The notes under the pieces: model-generated
Told to the model about the DNA's origin: nothing
Seen by the model: the letters and a program-made list of their open reading frames with translations, nothing else
Database searches by the model: none
DNA from: Labilibaculum sp041595635
GTDB lineage: Bacteria > Bacteroidota > Bacteroidia > Bacteroidales > Marinifilaceae
DNA length: 64,000 bases
Assembly (NCBI RefSeq): GCF_041595635.1
Contig: NZ_JBFHJW010000001.1
Span: 103,156-167,155, forward strand
Direction of reading: 5' to 3'
Shown: one piece after another, positions 18,612 to 28,246 of the stretch
Layout of the letters: the number at the start of each line of letters is the position of its first letter
Numbering within the stretch: position 1 is the first letter of the stretch
Position numbers and translations under genes: made by a program

Positions 18612-20012
18612 TCAGAATTGAAATCGAAAAGCTAAATAGGGCATGATCGATTTATCTGCCTGAAATGATCCGTCATCTTGTTCACTCCATGCCCAACGGT
18701 AATCGATACCACTTACTAAAATAGGTGATATTTTATAGGCAAATCTTAGTAGAGCCAATGAGTTTTCATCAAAGGTAAAACTGTCTCCTATTTTTGTGAG
18801 ATTTCCTTTTGTATAGTATCCTTCAACAATGATCTTATTGAATAGATTTGGAGTTCGTAAGTTCAGTTGTAAACTAGCTGGAGATGATTTGCTTACCTTG
18901 TCGGGAAGAAGTAAATTACCGCCCAGCATTATTTTATCGAGTAGCGATGCACTAATGGAAGCATAGATTCCCTGTTGTTTTTTTACATTCCCCAAAGCGG
19001 CAATTTTAGCATCTTTATTTACTTCATAAATGGCATCAAAAAATTGAGGTGTGTAGTTGTCGCTGTACCACAGACGTTCAATTCTAGAATTTAATCGAAA
19101 CAGATTGCCAATAATATTCATGTTGGCGTTTAAGCCGATACCGGTTCCTTTGCCTGCATTGTAGTCTTGGCTTGTTGCATACTCTTGCAGATAGGCGATT
19201 AAGGAATCTGATTTTACCTTACTTAATCTACTGTAATGAGCATATCCTGTAAGGTTAATAAGGCCTGTGTTAAGAATTAAAATTCCCATATCGAATCCAA
19301 AGGCTTTTATTCCTTTTGATAAAAATTCATTACTTCCGCTTTCATCGCCAAATCGTGTGGTCTGATCCTTATCAGTAATGAAACTGAAACCAAAATCGAG
19401 GGTTTTGACTATGGGGATATTGCTTTCGCTAAACGGACGAACGTACGGCCGAATAGCTAAAAGGTTTAAAGACTGAAAGTTGAAATCGCTGTACAATCCT
19501 TCTACTCCAAAAATTTTTTGGATCCTAATGTCGTAGCTCAGACCTACTTTTCGTTTCTCAAAACTGGGTGAGTTGCCGTAATTGTTCAGCAGGCTTCCGT
19601 ATCCTAAGGCTTCTCCTTGCAGTTGTCCTAATTTTAGGTAAATACGATCTTGTTTTTTCCTGCCGTATCGAAGATAACTGATCAGTCGAAAAATACCCGA
19701 GCCATTTTTAAATTCATTGCTGTATAGTTTTCCGTCGTCTAGGTTAAAGTAGAAGGGAACTTCAAGGCCAATGCCTATTTTTCCAAAATTTATATCGGGT
19801 TGAAAGCGAAGTCCTAGGTAATTTTTACCGCCAATTTGAACGTAGGTAAAGGCACTTGAAAATATGTTAGTAGAATCCCTGCTACTTAAGGTTGTAAAGG
19901 AATTGTCGAAACTAAAAGTAGGGTAATTGCTTTGTGCTTTGGCGTTTCCTAAAAACAAGAGAAAGGTCAGCGCAAGCGTTGTGCATAGTTTTATTGTGCT
20001 TTTCATATCCAT
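18612..20012 (-). CDS. Outer-membrane beta-barrel protein of unknown function
   Basis: About 466 aa. A signal peptide (K-L-C-T-T-L-A-L-T-F-L-L-F ending A-K-A-Q) is followed by alternating beta-strand sequence throughout and a final F-R-F-Q-F, the aromatic C-terminus expected for insertion by the Bam machinery. Repeated patterns such as G-L-R-F-Q-P and D-F-G-F-S-F support a porin-like barrel. The open frame reaches 20075, but the ATG at 20012 (or 20006) starts directly before the signal peptide, so the longer version is rejected. No specific family was recognised and neighbours give no hint to substrate. Confidence 0.75.
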   Translation of the reverse strand: MDMKSTIKLCTTLALTFLLFLGNAKAQSNYPTFSFDNSFTTLSSRDSTNIFSSAFTYVQIGGKNYLGLRFQPDINFGKIGIGLEVPFYFNLDDGKLYSNEFKNGSGIFRLISYLRYGRKKQDRIYLKLGQLQGEALGYGSLLNNYGNSPSFEKRKVGLSYDIRIQKIFGVEGLYSDFNFQSLNLLAIRPYVRPFSESNIPIVKTLDFGFSFITDKDQTTRFGDESGSNEFLSKGIKAFGFDMGILILNTGLINLTGYAHYSRLSKVKSDSLIAYLQEYATSQDYNAGKGTGIGLNANMNIIGNLFRLNSRIERLWYSDNYTPQFFDAIYEVNKDAKIAALGNVKKQQGIYASISASLLDKIMLGGNLLLPDKVSKSSPASLQLNLRTPNLFNKIIVEGYYTKGNLTKIGDSFTFDENSLALLRFAYKISPILVSGIDYRWAWSEQDDGSFQADKSIMPYLAFRFQF

Positions 20013-20162
20013 TGGTAAATAGGTGATGTTCAAAAGTAGGGTATGGAAATTTTTCCCATTTGGAATGGTTACCAATTATTCAATAAAAATAAAGATATTC
20101 TTTTTGATTGAATTAGGAAATCATTTCTATCCTGATAATCACTATTTTGCGTGGATGATATA

Positions 20163-22268
20163 CTAACTAATAACGCTCCAATTAATTTTTGTTTTACTGA
20201 GTCGTTTCACCTGTTTGGCCAGAATAAAGTTTTCCTTTTTTTCAAGAAGAGGATCTTCGTCGAGGATATTCTGAGCCACATCTCTGGCATATTGAAGCAA
20301 TTGTCCATCTTTTCCCAAATTGGCAATTTTTAAATCGTAGGAAATACCACTTTGTTGAGTTCCTTCGATATCTCCAGGTCCGCGAAGTTTTAAATCCACT
20401 TCCGCAATTTCAAATCCATCGTTGGTTCGCACCATGGTTTCGATTCGCTTTCGTGATTCGTTGGATATTTTATAGGAAGACATCAAAATGCAGTAAGATT
20501 GTTCAGCACCTCGCCCCACTCGCCCACGTAATTGGTGAAGTTGAGATAATCCGAAGCGTTCGGTACTTTCTATAATCATAACCGAAGCATTGGGAACATT
20601 CACACCAACTTCGATTACGGTTGTAGCTACCATAATTTGCGTTTCTCCTTTGGCAAAACGCTGCATTTCCGCTTCTTTTTCAGCTGCTTTCATTTTTCCA
20701 TGAACCATGCTAATGCCGTATTTTTCAACGGGGAAATATTGTGCTACACTTTCGTATCCTTCTTCCAGATTTTTATAATCCATTTTTTCCGATTCCTTAA
20801 TCATGGGGTAAACTAAATAAATTTGTCGCCCCATATCAATTTGTTTTTTCATGAAATCGTAAACCTGTTTTCTTCTTTTTTCGAAGTAATGAACGGTTTG
20901 AATAGGTTTTCTGCCAGGAGGAAGCTCATCGATGATAGAAACTTCCAAATCCCCGTAAAGGGTCATGGCCAAAGTTCTGGGAATAGGAGTGGCTGTCATG
21001 ACTAAAATATGAGGAGGAATGTTATTTTTTTTCCACAAACGAGCTCGTTGAGCCACGCCAAATCGATGTTGCTCATCAATAATTACTAAACCTAAATTCT
21101 GAAATTGAACAATGTCTTCCAAAAGGGCGTGAGTTCCAATTAAAATTTGCAATTCGCCACTTTTTAGTTGTTCGTGAATAATTTTCCGGTCTTTTTGTTT
21201 TGTCGATCCCGTTAGTAGAGCTACTTTAATTGGGAGGCCACTTAAAAACTCACTAATTGTTTCCATGTGCTGACTGGCCAAAATTTCGGTAGGAGCCATC
21301 AAGCAAGATTGACAAGAATTATCGAGTCCCATAAGCATACACATAAGGCCAACCAGAGTTTTTCCACTACCCACATCGCCTTGTAAAAGACGGTTCATTT
21401 GTTTTCCCGAGCCAACATCTTTTCGAATTTCTTTTACCACCCTTTTTTGAGCATTAGTAAGTTCGAAAGGAAGATTGTTTTGAAAAAATTGATTGAAATT
21501 TTCGCCAATCTGACTAAAAAGATGGCCACGATAAAGTACTTTTCGTTTCATCTTCATTTTAAGGATGTTCAATTGAATGTAGAACAGTTCCTCAAATTTT
21601 AATCGGTAGGTAGCTTTTTTTAAGAGTTCGCTATTTTTTGGAAAATGAATTTGAGTAAGAGCTTCGTGTAGCGTAATGAGACCTAATTTGCTGAGTAAGC
21701 TAGCTGGTAATGTTTCTGGTATTTTGCCATTTAGTGATTGCAAAGCATTTTCTTGCAGTTTTTGAATGGCTTTCGAGTTCAGAAAACCATTTTTCATCCT
21801 TTCTGTGGTCAGGTAAAAGGCTTGCAAGGAAGCATTCAGCTTTGTATTTTTTGCGGCTACCTCTTCCAATTCTGGGTGAACCACATTAATTTTCCGATTG
21901 AATTCGGAGGGTTTCCCGAATACAATATATTCGGTGTTGGGTTTTAGACTCGATTTAATGTATTTTATTCCTTTGAACCAGACCAGTTCCATTATATTTT
22001 TCCCGTCGGAAAAATAGGCAACCAATCGTTGCTGGCGTTTTTCCCCAATTAGTTCTATGTTGGTTATTCGCCCTTTTACCTGAATGTAGGGGAGTTTGGA
22101 ATGAATTTCACAAATCTCATAAAATCTAGTTCTGTCGATATATTTGTAAGGGAAGTGGTATAGTAGATCCTCATAGGAGAAAATTCCTAATTCTTTATTC
22201 AGTATAGCAGCCCTTTTGGGGCCAACGCCTGGTAAAAATTTTATGTCTAGTCCTGCTAATTCTGACAT
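20163..22268 (-). CDS. recG: ATP-dependent DNA helicase RecG
   Basis: 701 aa, normal for RecG. The N-terminal wedge/OB domain begins with the helix-hairpin-helix-like F-L-P-G-V-G-P-K-R-A and Y-H-F-P-Y-K-Y-I-D-R. The helicase core has Walker A G-D-V-G-S-G-K-T, the motif II sequence I-D-E-Q-H-R-F-G, M-T-A-T-P-I-P-R-T-L-A, and motif VI L-H-Q-L-R-G-R-V-G-R-G. RecG remodels stalled replication forks and Holliday junctions. It stands alone, with an outer-membrane gene downstream on the same strand and a divergent methyltransferase-like gene upstream. Confidence 0.97.
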   Translation of the reverse strand: MSELAGLDIKFLPGVGPKRAAILNKELGIFSYEDLLYHFPYKYIDRTRFYEICEIHSKLPYIQVKGRITNIELIGEKRQQRLVAYFSDGKNIMELVWFKGIKYIKSSLKPNTEYIVFGKPSEFNRKINVVHPELEEVAAKNTKLNASLQAFYLTTERMKNGFLNSKAIQKLQENALQSLNGKIPETLPASLLSKLGLITLHEALTQIHFPKNSELLKKATYRLKFEELFYIQLNILKMKMKRKVLYRGHLFSQIGENFNQFFQNNLPFELTNAQKRVVKEIRKDVGSGKQMNRLLQGDVGSGKTLVGLMCMLMGLDNSCQSCLMAPTEILASQHMETISEFLSGLPIKVALLTGSTKQKDRKIIHEQLKSGELQILIGTHALLEDIVQFQNLGLVIIDEQHRFGVAQRARLWKKNNIPPHILVMTATPIPRTLAMTLYGDLEVSIIDELPPGRKPIQTVHYFEKRRKQVYDFMKKQIDMGRQIYLVYPMIKESEKMDYKNLEEGYESVAQYFPVEKYGISMVHGKMKAAEKEAEMQRFAKGETQIMVATTVIEVGVNVPNASVMIIESTERFGLSQLHQLRGRVGRGAEQSYCILMSSYKISNESRKRIETMVRTNDGFEIAEVDLKLRGPGDIEGTQQSGISYDLKIANLGKDGQLLQYARDVAQNILDEDPLLEKKENFILAKQVKRLSKTKINWSVIS

Positions 22269-22518
22269 TTGTTAGTTCTGATCTATTAAAAAAAAGGAAG
22301 GCTTGAAATTTTGCGCAATAGATGTGGGAGATTTGAAGCCTAAAATACAAGCAAAAATAGATTGAAAATTTCACATTGAAAAGGAATGAAAATGTAATCT
22401 TACTGATTTTATAGACAAAATAAATGGATATTGTTTGAATTGGTAACATCCTGTCTTTGGAATTTGAAGAAATTCAAATTAACCATTAAATTCGTGTTTT
22501 TAAGGCTATACTATAATT

Positions 22519-23286
22519 ATGGGGAGAATACATTATCAGTTAAAGAAGCGAATCTATCGATTAAAAGCATATCGTCGAAAAGGTTTTGGGGTTCATTCTC
22601 CCTTTACTTTTCATTTAATTTCAAATGTAATTGAAGCCAAATTGCAATATTATGCATTTGCCGTCTTATCTCCCTATAGAAAGGTTGTTGCAAATGGTTT
22701 GAAGGTAAAGATGAAAGAGAAGGTGGTAGAAAAAGAACTGGTAAAGCGATTTAAAGAAGAGATTCATGTGATGGAATCGTCGGAAGCTTTGGATCGATTA
22801 CAGTTTAGATTGCATAATTTCTGGCCTACTAAAAAACCTGCTTATTTTGGTGGAGGAATTGGCTTTTCGATGCTTTATATGGCTAAAATAGATTCTCGAA
22901 TTGATGTTACTTGTTTAGGCAGAGAGGCTATTTTTTCGAAACATATTAATAATATTTACAAGAGCGATGTAGGTGTTACGAACTATAAAGATGTGGATTA
23001 TTATTCGCTTGTACGACAAAAGCCAGCATTCGACTTTCTTGTTTTTTCAGAAAGGACCTCGAGCGATATTCTTACTGATTTCTTGAATAATATAGACTTA
23101 CTAGTGGATGAAGAGTGCATGATTCTGGTTCAAAATCCACACAGAAATGAGAATCTAGCATTTTTTTGGAAGCAATTGAAGCAATTGGAACGGTTTTCGG
23201 TGAGTTTGGATTTATTTCATTTGGGCATATTAATAGCTCGAAAAGGCATGCAAAAACAAGATTATGTACGGAAGTATCGATTTTAG
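22519..23286 (+). CDS. Class I SAM-dependent methyltransferase-like protein (HSPF family)
   Basis: 255 aa. The N-terminal region carries K-G-F-G-V-H-S-P-F-T-F-H-L-I, a signature of a Bacteroidota-wide family of O-methyltransferase-like proteins. A Rossmann-like glycine motif follows (Y-F-G-G-G-I-G-F-S-M-L-Y, about residues 112-123), with D-F-L-V-F-S-E as a later strand. The acidic residue that normally holds SAM after strand 2 is not obvious, so activity is uncertain. It is soluble and monocistronic by appearance; a promoter for the next gene lies just behind its stop codon. Confidence 0.7.
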   Translation: MGRIHYQLKKRIYRLKAYRRKGFGVHSPFTFHLISNVIEAKLQYYAFAVLSPYRKVVANGLKVKMKEKVVEKELVKRFKEEIHVMESSEALDRLQFRLHNFWPTKKPAYFGGGIGFSMLYMAKIDSRIDVTCLGREAIFSKHINNIYKSDVGVTNYKDVDYYSLVRQKPAFDFLVFSERTSSDILTDFLNNIDLLVDEECMILVQNPHRNENLAFFWKQLKQLERFSVSLDLFHLGILIARKGMQKQDYVRKYRF

Positions 23287-23289
23287 CTA

Positions 23290-23319
23290 TTGCATTATTT
23301 AGCTGAAATTTTATCTTTG
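23290..23319 (+). promoter_or_regulatory. Promoter of the cobalamin adenosyltransferase gene
   Basis: TTG (23290-23292), 19-nt spacer, then TATCTTTG (23312-23319) fit the Bacteroidota consensus exactly. The 5' leader would be about 55 nt. Confidence 0.75.
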
Positions 23320-23381
23320 TAGTGGCTCTACTTTTATTGATAAAAATTTATGGGAAAAGAGCCTTTATTAAAAATACTACT

Positions 23382-23942
23382 ATGAATAAATTTAAAGTAT
23401 ATACAAAAACCGGTGATTCCGGAACTACTGGCTTAATAGGTGGAACAAGAGTGCCAAAACATCATATGCGTTTGGAAGCATACGGTACGGTTGATGAATT
23501 GAATTCATACATTGGTTTAATTCGTTCTCATGATATTGAAAGTAGATCGAAAGAAATTTTATTGATCATTCAGAATAAGTTGTTTCTTATTGGATCGCGT
23601 TTAGCTACTGATGAAGAAAAATCAGATTTAAAACAAAAACTACCCATCGAGGAAGCAGATGTTCTTTTGCTAGAAGCGGAAATGGATCGTATGGACGAAG
23701 AGTTGCCTGAACTTAATAATTTTGTTTTGCCAGGAGGAAGTATGGCAAATGGCTTCTGCCATGTAGCTAGAACTGTATGTAGAAGAGCGGAGAGAAGAGC
23801 AAATCAACTATCTTCCGAAATTGACATAAATCCGCTTTTATTAAAGTATTTGAATCGACTTTCTGATTATTTATTTGTTCTTTCGCGCAAGGTTTTATTC
23901 GATGCCAATGAGAGTGAAATAAAATGGCTGCCTAACTTGTAG
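23382..23942 (+). CDS. Cob(I)yrinic acid a,c-diamide / cob(I)alamin adenosyltransferase, PduO type
   Basis: 186 aa. The N-terminal ATP-binding signature Y-T-K-T-G-D-S-G-T-T-G-L-I-G-G-T-R and the C-terminal A-R-T-V-C-R-R-A-E-R motif identify a PduO-type adenosyltransferase, which transfers the adenosyl group of ATP to reduced cobalamin. The frame is open from a GTG at 23322, but that codon sits at the predicted transcription start; ATG 23382 starts at the family N-terminus. No other B12 genes are adjacent, so it probably serves scavenged or separately made cobalamin. Confidence 0.95.
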   Translation: MNKFKVYTKTGDSGTTGLIGGTRVPKHHMRLEAYGTVDELNSYIGLIRSHDIESRSKEILLIIQNKLFLIGSRLATDEEKSDLKQKLPIEEADVLLLEAEMDRMDEELPELNNFVLPGGSMANGFCHVARTVCRRAERRANQLSSEIDINPLLLKYLNRLSDYLFVLSRKVLFDANESEIKWLPNL

Positions 23943-23966
23943 ATTCAAAAAAAAAAATTATATTCG
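23937..23966 (+). promoter_or_regulatory. Promoter of the DUF2795 gene
   Basis: TTG (23937-23939), 19-nt spacer, TATATTCG (23959-23966), one mismatch to TAnnTTTG. The -33 element overlaps the end of the preceding gene. Confidence 0.6.
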
Positions 23967-24000
23967 CAGAATATTAAAGGAACCTAAAATTATTGAACAT

Positions 24001-24222
24001 ATGTACTGGACACTTGAATTAGCCACTAAACTAGAAGATGCACCTTGGCCTGCTTCCAAAGATGAGTTAATCGATTATGCAATCCGTTCTGGAGCTCCAT
24101 TAGAAGTTATTGAAAATCTACAGGAGATAGAAGAAGAAGGTGAAGTTTTCGAAAGTATTGAAGATATTTGGCCTGATTATCCAAGCAAAGGTGATTTCCT
24201 TTTTAACGAGGATGAGTATTAA
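24001..24222 (+). CDS. DUF2795 family small acidic protein
   Basis: 73 aa, strongly acidic. The conserved block D-A-P-W-P-A-S-K-D-E-L-I-D-Y-A and I-R-S-G-A-P-L-E-V-I-E-N-L-Q, followed by a W-P-D-Y-P element and an acidic C-terminus, matches the DUF2795 proteins found across Bacteroidota. Function unknown; the fold is likely a small helical domain. It has its own promoter and shares a terminator with the convergent OstA-like gene. Confidence 0.85.
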   Translation: MYWTLELATKLEDAPWPASKDELIDYAIRSGAPLEVIENLQEIEEEGEVFESIEDIWPDYPSKGDFLFNEDEY

Positions 24223-24238
24223 AAAATATATTGTAAAG

Positions 24239-24267
24239 AAAAGGGACTTTTTAAAGTCCCTTTTTTT
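24239..24267. terminator. Shared bidirectional terminator
   Basis: 12-bp perfect stem (24239-24250 with 24253-24264) ending in a T-run on the plus strand and an A-rich flank. It separates the convergent DUF2795 and OstA-like genes. Confidence 0.85.
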
Positions 24268-24268
24268 A

Positions 24269-25834
24269 TTACTCTTTTGTTTTTAGAAAGCTTTTGGTTT
24301 TTTTTACTGGAGTATATTCTTTCCAGATAAAAATGTCTTCTTTTGATTTCGGCTGATAATCTTCCAACCATTGAAAGTTTTTTAGGAATTGCATTTCAGG
24401 ACTAAGTTGAGCCAATGGATACATTTGGCCATCAGGTTTCTTTAGGAAAAGGATTTGGTCTATTTTATTGTTTTGAATTAGAATGCTGATATTGCTACTT
24501 TTGGCCATGTTCATTCCTATTACTTCAAGCTTATCTAAAGGATAGTATAGGGTTTCTCCATTGCCATCAATATCCAAACGATATAGTTTATTATCCTTAA
24601 CATGTCCGAGCATATTTTTGCCTTTTATTTGATTGTAAAAGGTTGAATCTTCTTTTGATGTAAGAAAGGAAGAGCTTCTAAAATGCAGGTAACGAATAGC
24701 ATTGTTTTTCATTTGAATTCCGATTGTATCGGCAACCATTTGATTTTTTTGTGCCCAAAGAACTGGATCTTTAAATAATCGTATGGTCGAATCTTGCATG
24801 GTGTAAACCAAGGAATCGCTTATTCCCTGAAGATCGGTTCGATAAAATTTCACATGGTGAAAAGCTTTGATGCGCTCAAAATTTGCAGTGTCTTTTTCAA
24901 TCATCAAACTGTCTGAATGAAGAAACAGCGAATCACCTTGGCTAACCTGAATAAAGACACATGAATCGGTCATGAGTGCTTCTTCTGTGTTTTTAAAGGT
25001 TTCCAGAAAATTACCTTTCAAAATTAAATTGTTAACAGTATCTCTTAGTTCTACATTGTTAAAAATACGAGCCATTTCATTGTTTCGGTCCAAAAAGATA
25101 CTATCTCCTTTTATTTGATATGTTTCACTATCGAGTTTAGTGTTTTTAAGAAACTGCGATATATTTGTAGTTGTGTTGTACCAACCATCTTCCGAGTATA
25201 AAGTTTCCTTTTCTCCTACAATTTTTGTTGGGCCTAAAATATAGGCAACCTTATTTACTGTATTGTATTTTAAGGTGTCTGAATATAAGATATAATCAGG
25301 GGTTTTTACATCAACACTATCCTTAAAAAAGAGAAGTTCCTGTTTGGTGTAATACCTTCCAATTTTACTGGTTAGTATATTTTGTGCATCTACAATTTTT
25401 CCATTGTTAAAATAGTAACCGACACTTTCAGTCATGTCGAAATCAAGAAAATCCGTGGTAACGGTAACCGATTTGTTTTTCAGTTTTACATTATCTCGCA
25501 TTTCTGCATACTTTGTATTGCCAAAATATTTTAAGTAATCTCCATAAATGTGAACTGTGTCTGCATTAATAATATGAACGTTTCCAAAGGCTTCCAAAAT
25601 ATTCAATTTCTCGTATTGGTAAGCGCTATCACAATACATTTTAATGTTTCCATGAGTAATGAAAACATCGCCTAAAAATTTGTTCAATACCGGATCGGTA
25701 TCCCTAACAAACTCCGCAGTATTGGAATTTTTAATGCTCACTTTTGATTTTTTTTGAGCAAAAGAAGAGAAATTTGTCAAGCAGATAAAGCCTGTAATTA
25801 CTATAAATAGATATCTGTTAGCCGTGCTAAGCAT
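24269..25834 (-). CDS. OstA/LptA-like LPS export protein
   Basis: 521 aa with an N-terminal signal peptide ending F-A-Q. The sequence is a long series of short beta-strands with repeats of the kind G-D-V-F-I-T-H-G-N-I-K-M-Y-C-D-S-A and G-N-V-H-I-I-N-A-D-T-V-H-I, the OstA beta-jellyroll pattern seen in LptA/LptD periplasmic parts. Bacteroidota carry several such OstA-like proteins; this one is larger than E. coli LptA (185 aa) and probably forms a bridge for lipopolysaccharide transport. Last gene of the envelope operon, 5 nt after moxR, then a terminator. Confidence 0.88.
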   Translation of the reverse strand: MLSTANRYLFIVITGFICLTNFSSFAQKKSKVSIKNSNTAEFVRDTDPVLNKFLGDVFITHGNIKMYCDSAYQYEKLNILEAFGNVHIINADTVHIYGDYLKYFGNTKYAEMRDNVKLKNKSVTVTTDFLDFDMTESVGYYFNNGKIVDAQNILTSKIGRYYTKQELLFFKDSVDVKTPDYILYSDTLKYNTVNKVAYILGPTKIVGEKETLYSEDGWYNTTTNISQFLKNTKLDSETYQIKGDSIFLDRNNEMARIFNNVELRDTVNNLILKGNFLETFKNTEEALMTDSCVFIQVSQGDSLFLHSDSLMIEKDTANFERIKAFHHVKFYRTDLQGISDSLVYTMQDSTIRLFKDPVLWAQKNQMVADTIGIQMKNNAIRYLHFRSSSFLTSKEDSTFYNQIKGKNMLGHVKDNKLYRLDIDGNGETLYYPLDKLEVIGMNMAKSSNISILIQNNKIDQILFLKKPDGQMYPLAQLSPEMQFLKNFQWLEDYQPKSKEDIFIWKEYTPVKKTKSFLKTKE

Positions 25835-25839
25835 TTTTT

Positions 25840-26814
25840 TTACTTTAATAGTTCTTTGATAATATCCTCGATGCTGATTCCTTTTGCCTCGGCTTTGTAA
25901 TTTTTCATAATTCTATGGCGAAGAATAGACACGGCAACCTCTTTAACATCTTCGATGTCGGGTGAATATTTTCCTGATAGTAAGGCATTCGTTTTTGCTC
26001 CGATTACTAAATATTGTGATGCTCTTGGACCGGCACCCCAATTGATATATTCATTAGCAATGGGGTGTGAGTGTTCAGTATTAGGTCTGGTCTTAGCAGC
26101 CAATTGTACCGCGTATTCAAGTACATTTTTATTAATTGGTACTTTTTGAATGAGTTTTTGATAGTACGAAATTTGTTCTGCAGTCATGATTTTATTCAAA
26201 GCAAAATCTTTGCCAGAAGTTGTATTCTCAACAATGGCTATCTCATCTTCAAATTTAGGATAGTCGAGGTAGATGCTAAACATGAATCGATCTAATTGAG
26301 CTTCGGGTAGTGGATAAGTTCCTTCCTGTTCAATTGGATTCTGAGTGGCAAGTACAAAAAAAGGTTTTTGAATTTCATAACGTTTCCCATTAACCGTCAC
26401 CATTTTCTCCTGCATGGCCTCTAAAAGTGCTGATTGGGTTTTAGGGGGTGTTCGGTTAATTTCATCGGCAAGCAGAATATTGGCAAACAAAGGACCTTTA
26501 ATAAATTTGAATTTCCTTTCGTTATTTAATATTTCTGTCCCAATAATATCCGAAGGCATTAAATCGGGTGTGAATTGAACTCGTTGGTAATTTAAATCAA
26601 GAACCTGTGCAATTGTATTTACCAAAAGAGTTTTGGCTAAGCCGGGAACTCCTACAAGTAGGCAGTGTCCATTGCTGAAAATAGAGATGAGTACTTTTTT
26701 GATGATATCATCCTGTCCATAGATTTTTTTACTGATTTCGGCAACTAGTTTTTGGTAATCTGCATGCAGGGCATTTGCAGCTTCCACTTCAGTTTTAAAA
26801 TTCATAGCATTCAA
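25840..26814 (-). CDS. MoxR-family AAA+ ATPase
   Basis: 324 aa. Walker A L-V-G-V-P-G-L-A-K-T, Walker B I-L-L-A-D-E-I-N-R-T-P-P-K-T-Q-S-A-L-L-E-A-M-Q-E, sensor 1 F-V-L-A-T-Q-N-P-I-E-Q-E-G-T-Y-P-L-P-E-A and the lid domain with R-A-S-Q-Y-L are all present. MoxR proteins work as chaperones, often with VWA or DUF58 proteins, but none is adjacent here. Starts M-N-A-M-N-F; the second Met at 26805 is an alternative. Placed between periplasmic foldases and an LPS transport protein. Confidence 0.93.
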   Translation of the reverse strand: MNAMNFKTEVEAANALHADYQKLVAEISKKIYGQDDIIKKVLISIFSNGHCLLVGVPGLAKTLLVNTIAQVLDLNYQRVQFTPDLMPSDIIGTEILNNERKFKFIKGPLFANILLADEINRTPPKTQSALLEAMQEKMVTVNGKRYEIQKPFFVLATQNPIEQEGTYPLPEAQLDRFMFSIYLDYPKFEDEIAIVENTTSGKDFALNKIMTAEQISYYQKLIQKVPINKNVLEYAVQLAAKTRPNTEHSHPIANEYINWGAGPRASQYLVIGAKTNALLSGKYSPDIEDVKEVAVSILRHRIMKNYKAEAKGISIEDIIKELLK

Positions 26815-26838
26815 TATTTGTTATTGCCGGTAATAAAG

Positions 26839-26862
26839 CAGACACAGCATGGGCTGTGTCTG
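26839..26862 (-). terminator. Intra-operon hairpin between surA-like gene and moxR
   Basis: Perfect 10-bp stem (26839-26848 with 26853-26862) and 4-nt loop. The following minus-strand sequence is only moderately T-rich, so it may be a partial terminator or an RNA-stability element that lowers expression of moxR and the OstA-like gene. Confidence 0.5.
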
Positions 26863-26883
26863 AGTTCTATAGGTGTATATTAA

Positions 26884-28236
26884 TTACTTGATCCAGCCTT
26901 TGAAGCGGAATTTAGCATTTTTATAGGAATCGTCAATATGAACATAGGTTTTCTCTTGTTTTTCCAATATCCATTTGTTAAGAATTTTTTGTCGCTTTTC
27001 ATTGCTAAGCATATTCTCAAATTGACTCCAATCGTCAGTAATGTTTGCTTTATGGGCTTTTGTTTCCGCTTTTATTTTAATAATCTTATAAGCATCTTTT
27101 CCGTTTGAAATATCTAAAAAGGCAGATGAAATTTCATTCAGTTTAAGGTTATTAACCTCTTTAGAAATAGCTGGAGGAAGATTGTCTTTTTCGAATTTTG
27201 AAGTACCTGTATATGGGTTCACAATTAAACCACCATTGTTTCGAGTATCTTCATCATCTGAAAAGTAGAAGGCAGCTTCTGCAAATTCCATTTTTTTCTC
27301 GCGAATTAAATCAGCAATACTATCTAAACGATTTGTTGCGGCCATTCTTTTTTCTTCTTCAATTTTTGGTTTGATAAGAATATGACGAACATTAATACGT
27401 TCTCCTTTTCTATCGATTAGTTGAATAATATGGAAACCATATTCTGTTTCAACAATTTTAGAGACTTTATCAGTTTTTAAATTGAAGGCTACATTTGCAA
27501 ATTCAGGAACTAGTCCTGATCTAGGCATGTATCCAAGTTCACCTCCTTTTTGCGCACTTCCTGGATCTTCCGAGTAAAGAACTGCCAATGTTGCAAAGCT
27601 ATCACCATTTAAAACTCTTTCCCTATAGCCTCTTAATTTCTCACGAACTCTATCTTTTTCGTTATCGCTAACCTTTGGGTATTTAACAATTTGTTGAATC
27701 TGAAGATCGCCGGGAATGGTAGGCAGGCTATCCTTAGGAATAGATTTGTAAAATTCACGAACCTCGGCAGGTGTAATGTGAATGTTTTTAGTGATTTCAG
27801 CCTGCATTTTTTCTTTGATGCTTTCGTCACGAGTATCATCACGAAGATCGTTTTTCATATCAATAATACTCTTATTGAAATATTGTTCTAGTTTTTCCTT
27901 GGAACCAATACGTTGAATATACATCTCCATTTTACGCTCTAGCTGATCTTCAACTTCCTGATCGGTTACTTCGATACTATCAACTTGAGCCTGTGCAATC
28001 ATTAATTGTTGAATCAAAAGATCTTCAAATATTTCAGTTTTTAAGTCAACACTTCCCGAAGTGTAACCTTGAGCTTGAAGGCTTAAAAATCTGTTTTCTA
28101 CATCCGATTTTAGAACCATCTGATTCCCAACGACTGCAATGACCTTATCTATTACATTATCTTGAGCATTGGCCGAAAAAACACCAAGTAACAGCAAGGC
28201 TAAAAGAGTATTAAATTTTTTGAAAATGTTATGCAT
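26884..28236 (-). CDS. Periplasmic peptidyl-prolyl isomerase/chaperone, SurA-like with two parvulin domains
   Basis: 450 aa. A signal peptide ends at A-N-A-Q. The N-terminal SurA-like chaperone domain (V-I-D-K-V-I-A-V-V-G-N-Q-M-V-L-K-S-D-V) is followed by a first parvulin domain with L-A-V-L-Y-S-E-D-P-G-S-A and G-G-E-L-G-Y-M, and a second parvulin-like segment with R-H-I-L-I-K-P and an N-N-G-G turn. SurA guides outer-membrane proteins through the periplasm. Third of three consecutive folding-factor genes. Confidence 0.93.
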   Translation of the reverse strand: MHNIFKKFNTLLALLLLGVFSANAQDNVIDKVIAVVGNQMVLKSDVENRFLSLQAQGYTSGSVDLKTEIFEDLLIQQLMIAQAQVDSIEVTDQEVEDQLERKMEMYIQRIGSKEKLEQYFNKSIIDMKNDLRDDTRDESIKEKMQAEITKNIHITPAEVREFYKSIPKDSLPTIPGDLQIQQIVKYPKVSDNEKDRVREKLRGYRERVLNGDSFATLAVLYSEDPGSAQKGGELGYMPRSGLVPEFANVAFNLKTDKVSKIVETEYGFHIIQLIDRKGERINVRHILIKPKIEEEKRMAATNRLDSIADLIREKKMEFAEAAFYFSDDEDTRNNGGLIVNPYTGTSKFEKDNLPPAISKEVNNLKLNEISSAFLDISNGKDAYKIIKIKAETKAHKANITDDWSQFENMLSNEKRQKILNKWILEKQEKTYVHIDDSYKNAKFRFKGWIK

Positions 28237-28246
28237 ATTTTACGGA

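Noticed and set aside
23322..23381. GTG-started extension of the cobalamin adenosyltransferase
   Set aside because: It would begin at the predicted transcription start; the family N-terminus starts at the ATG 60 nt later.
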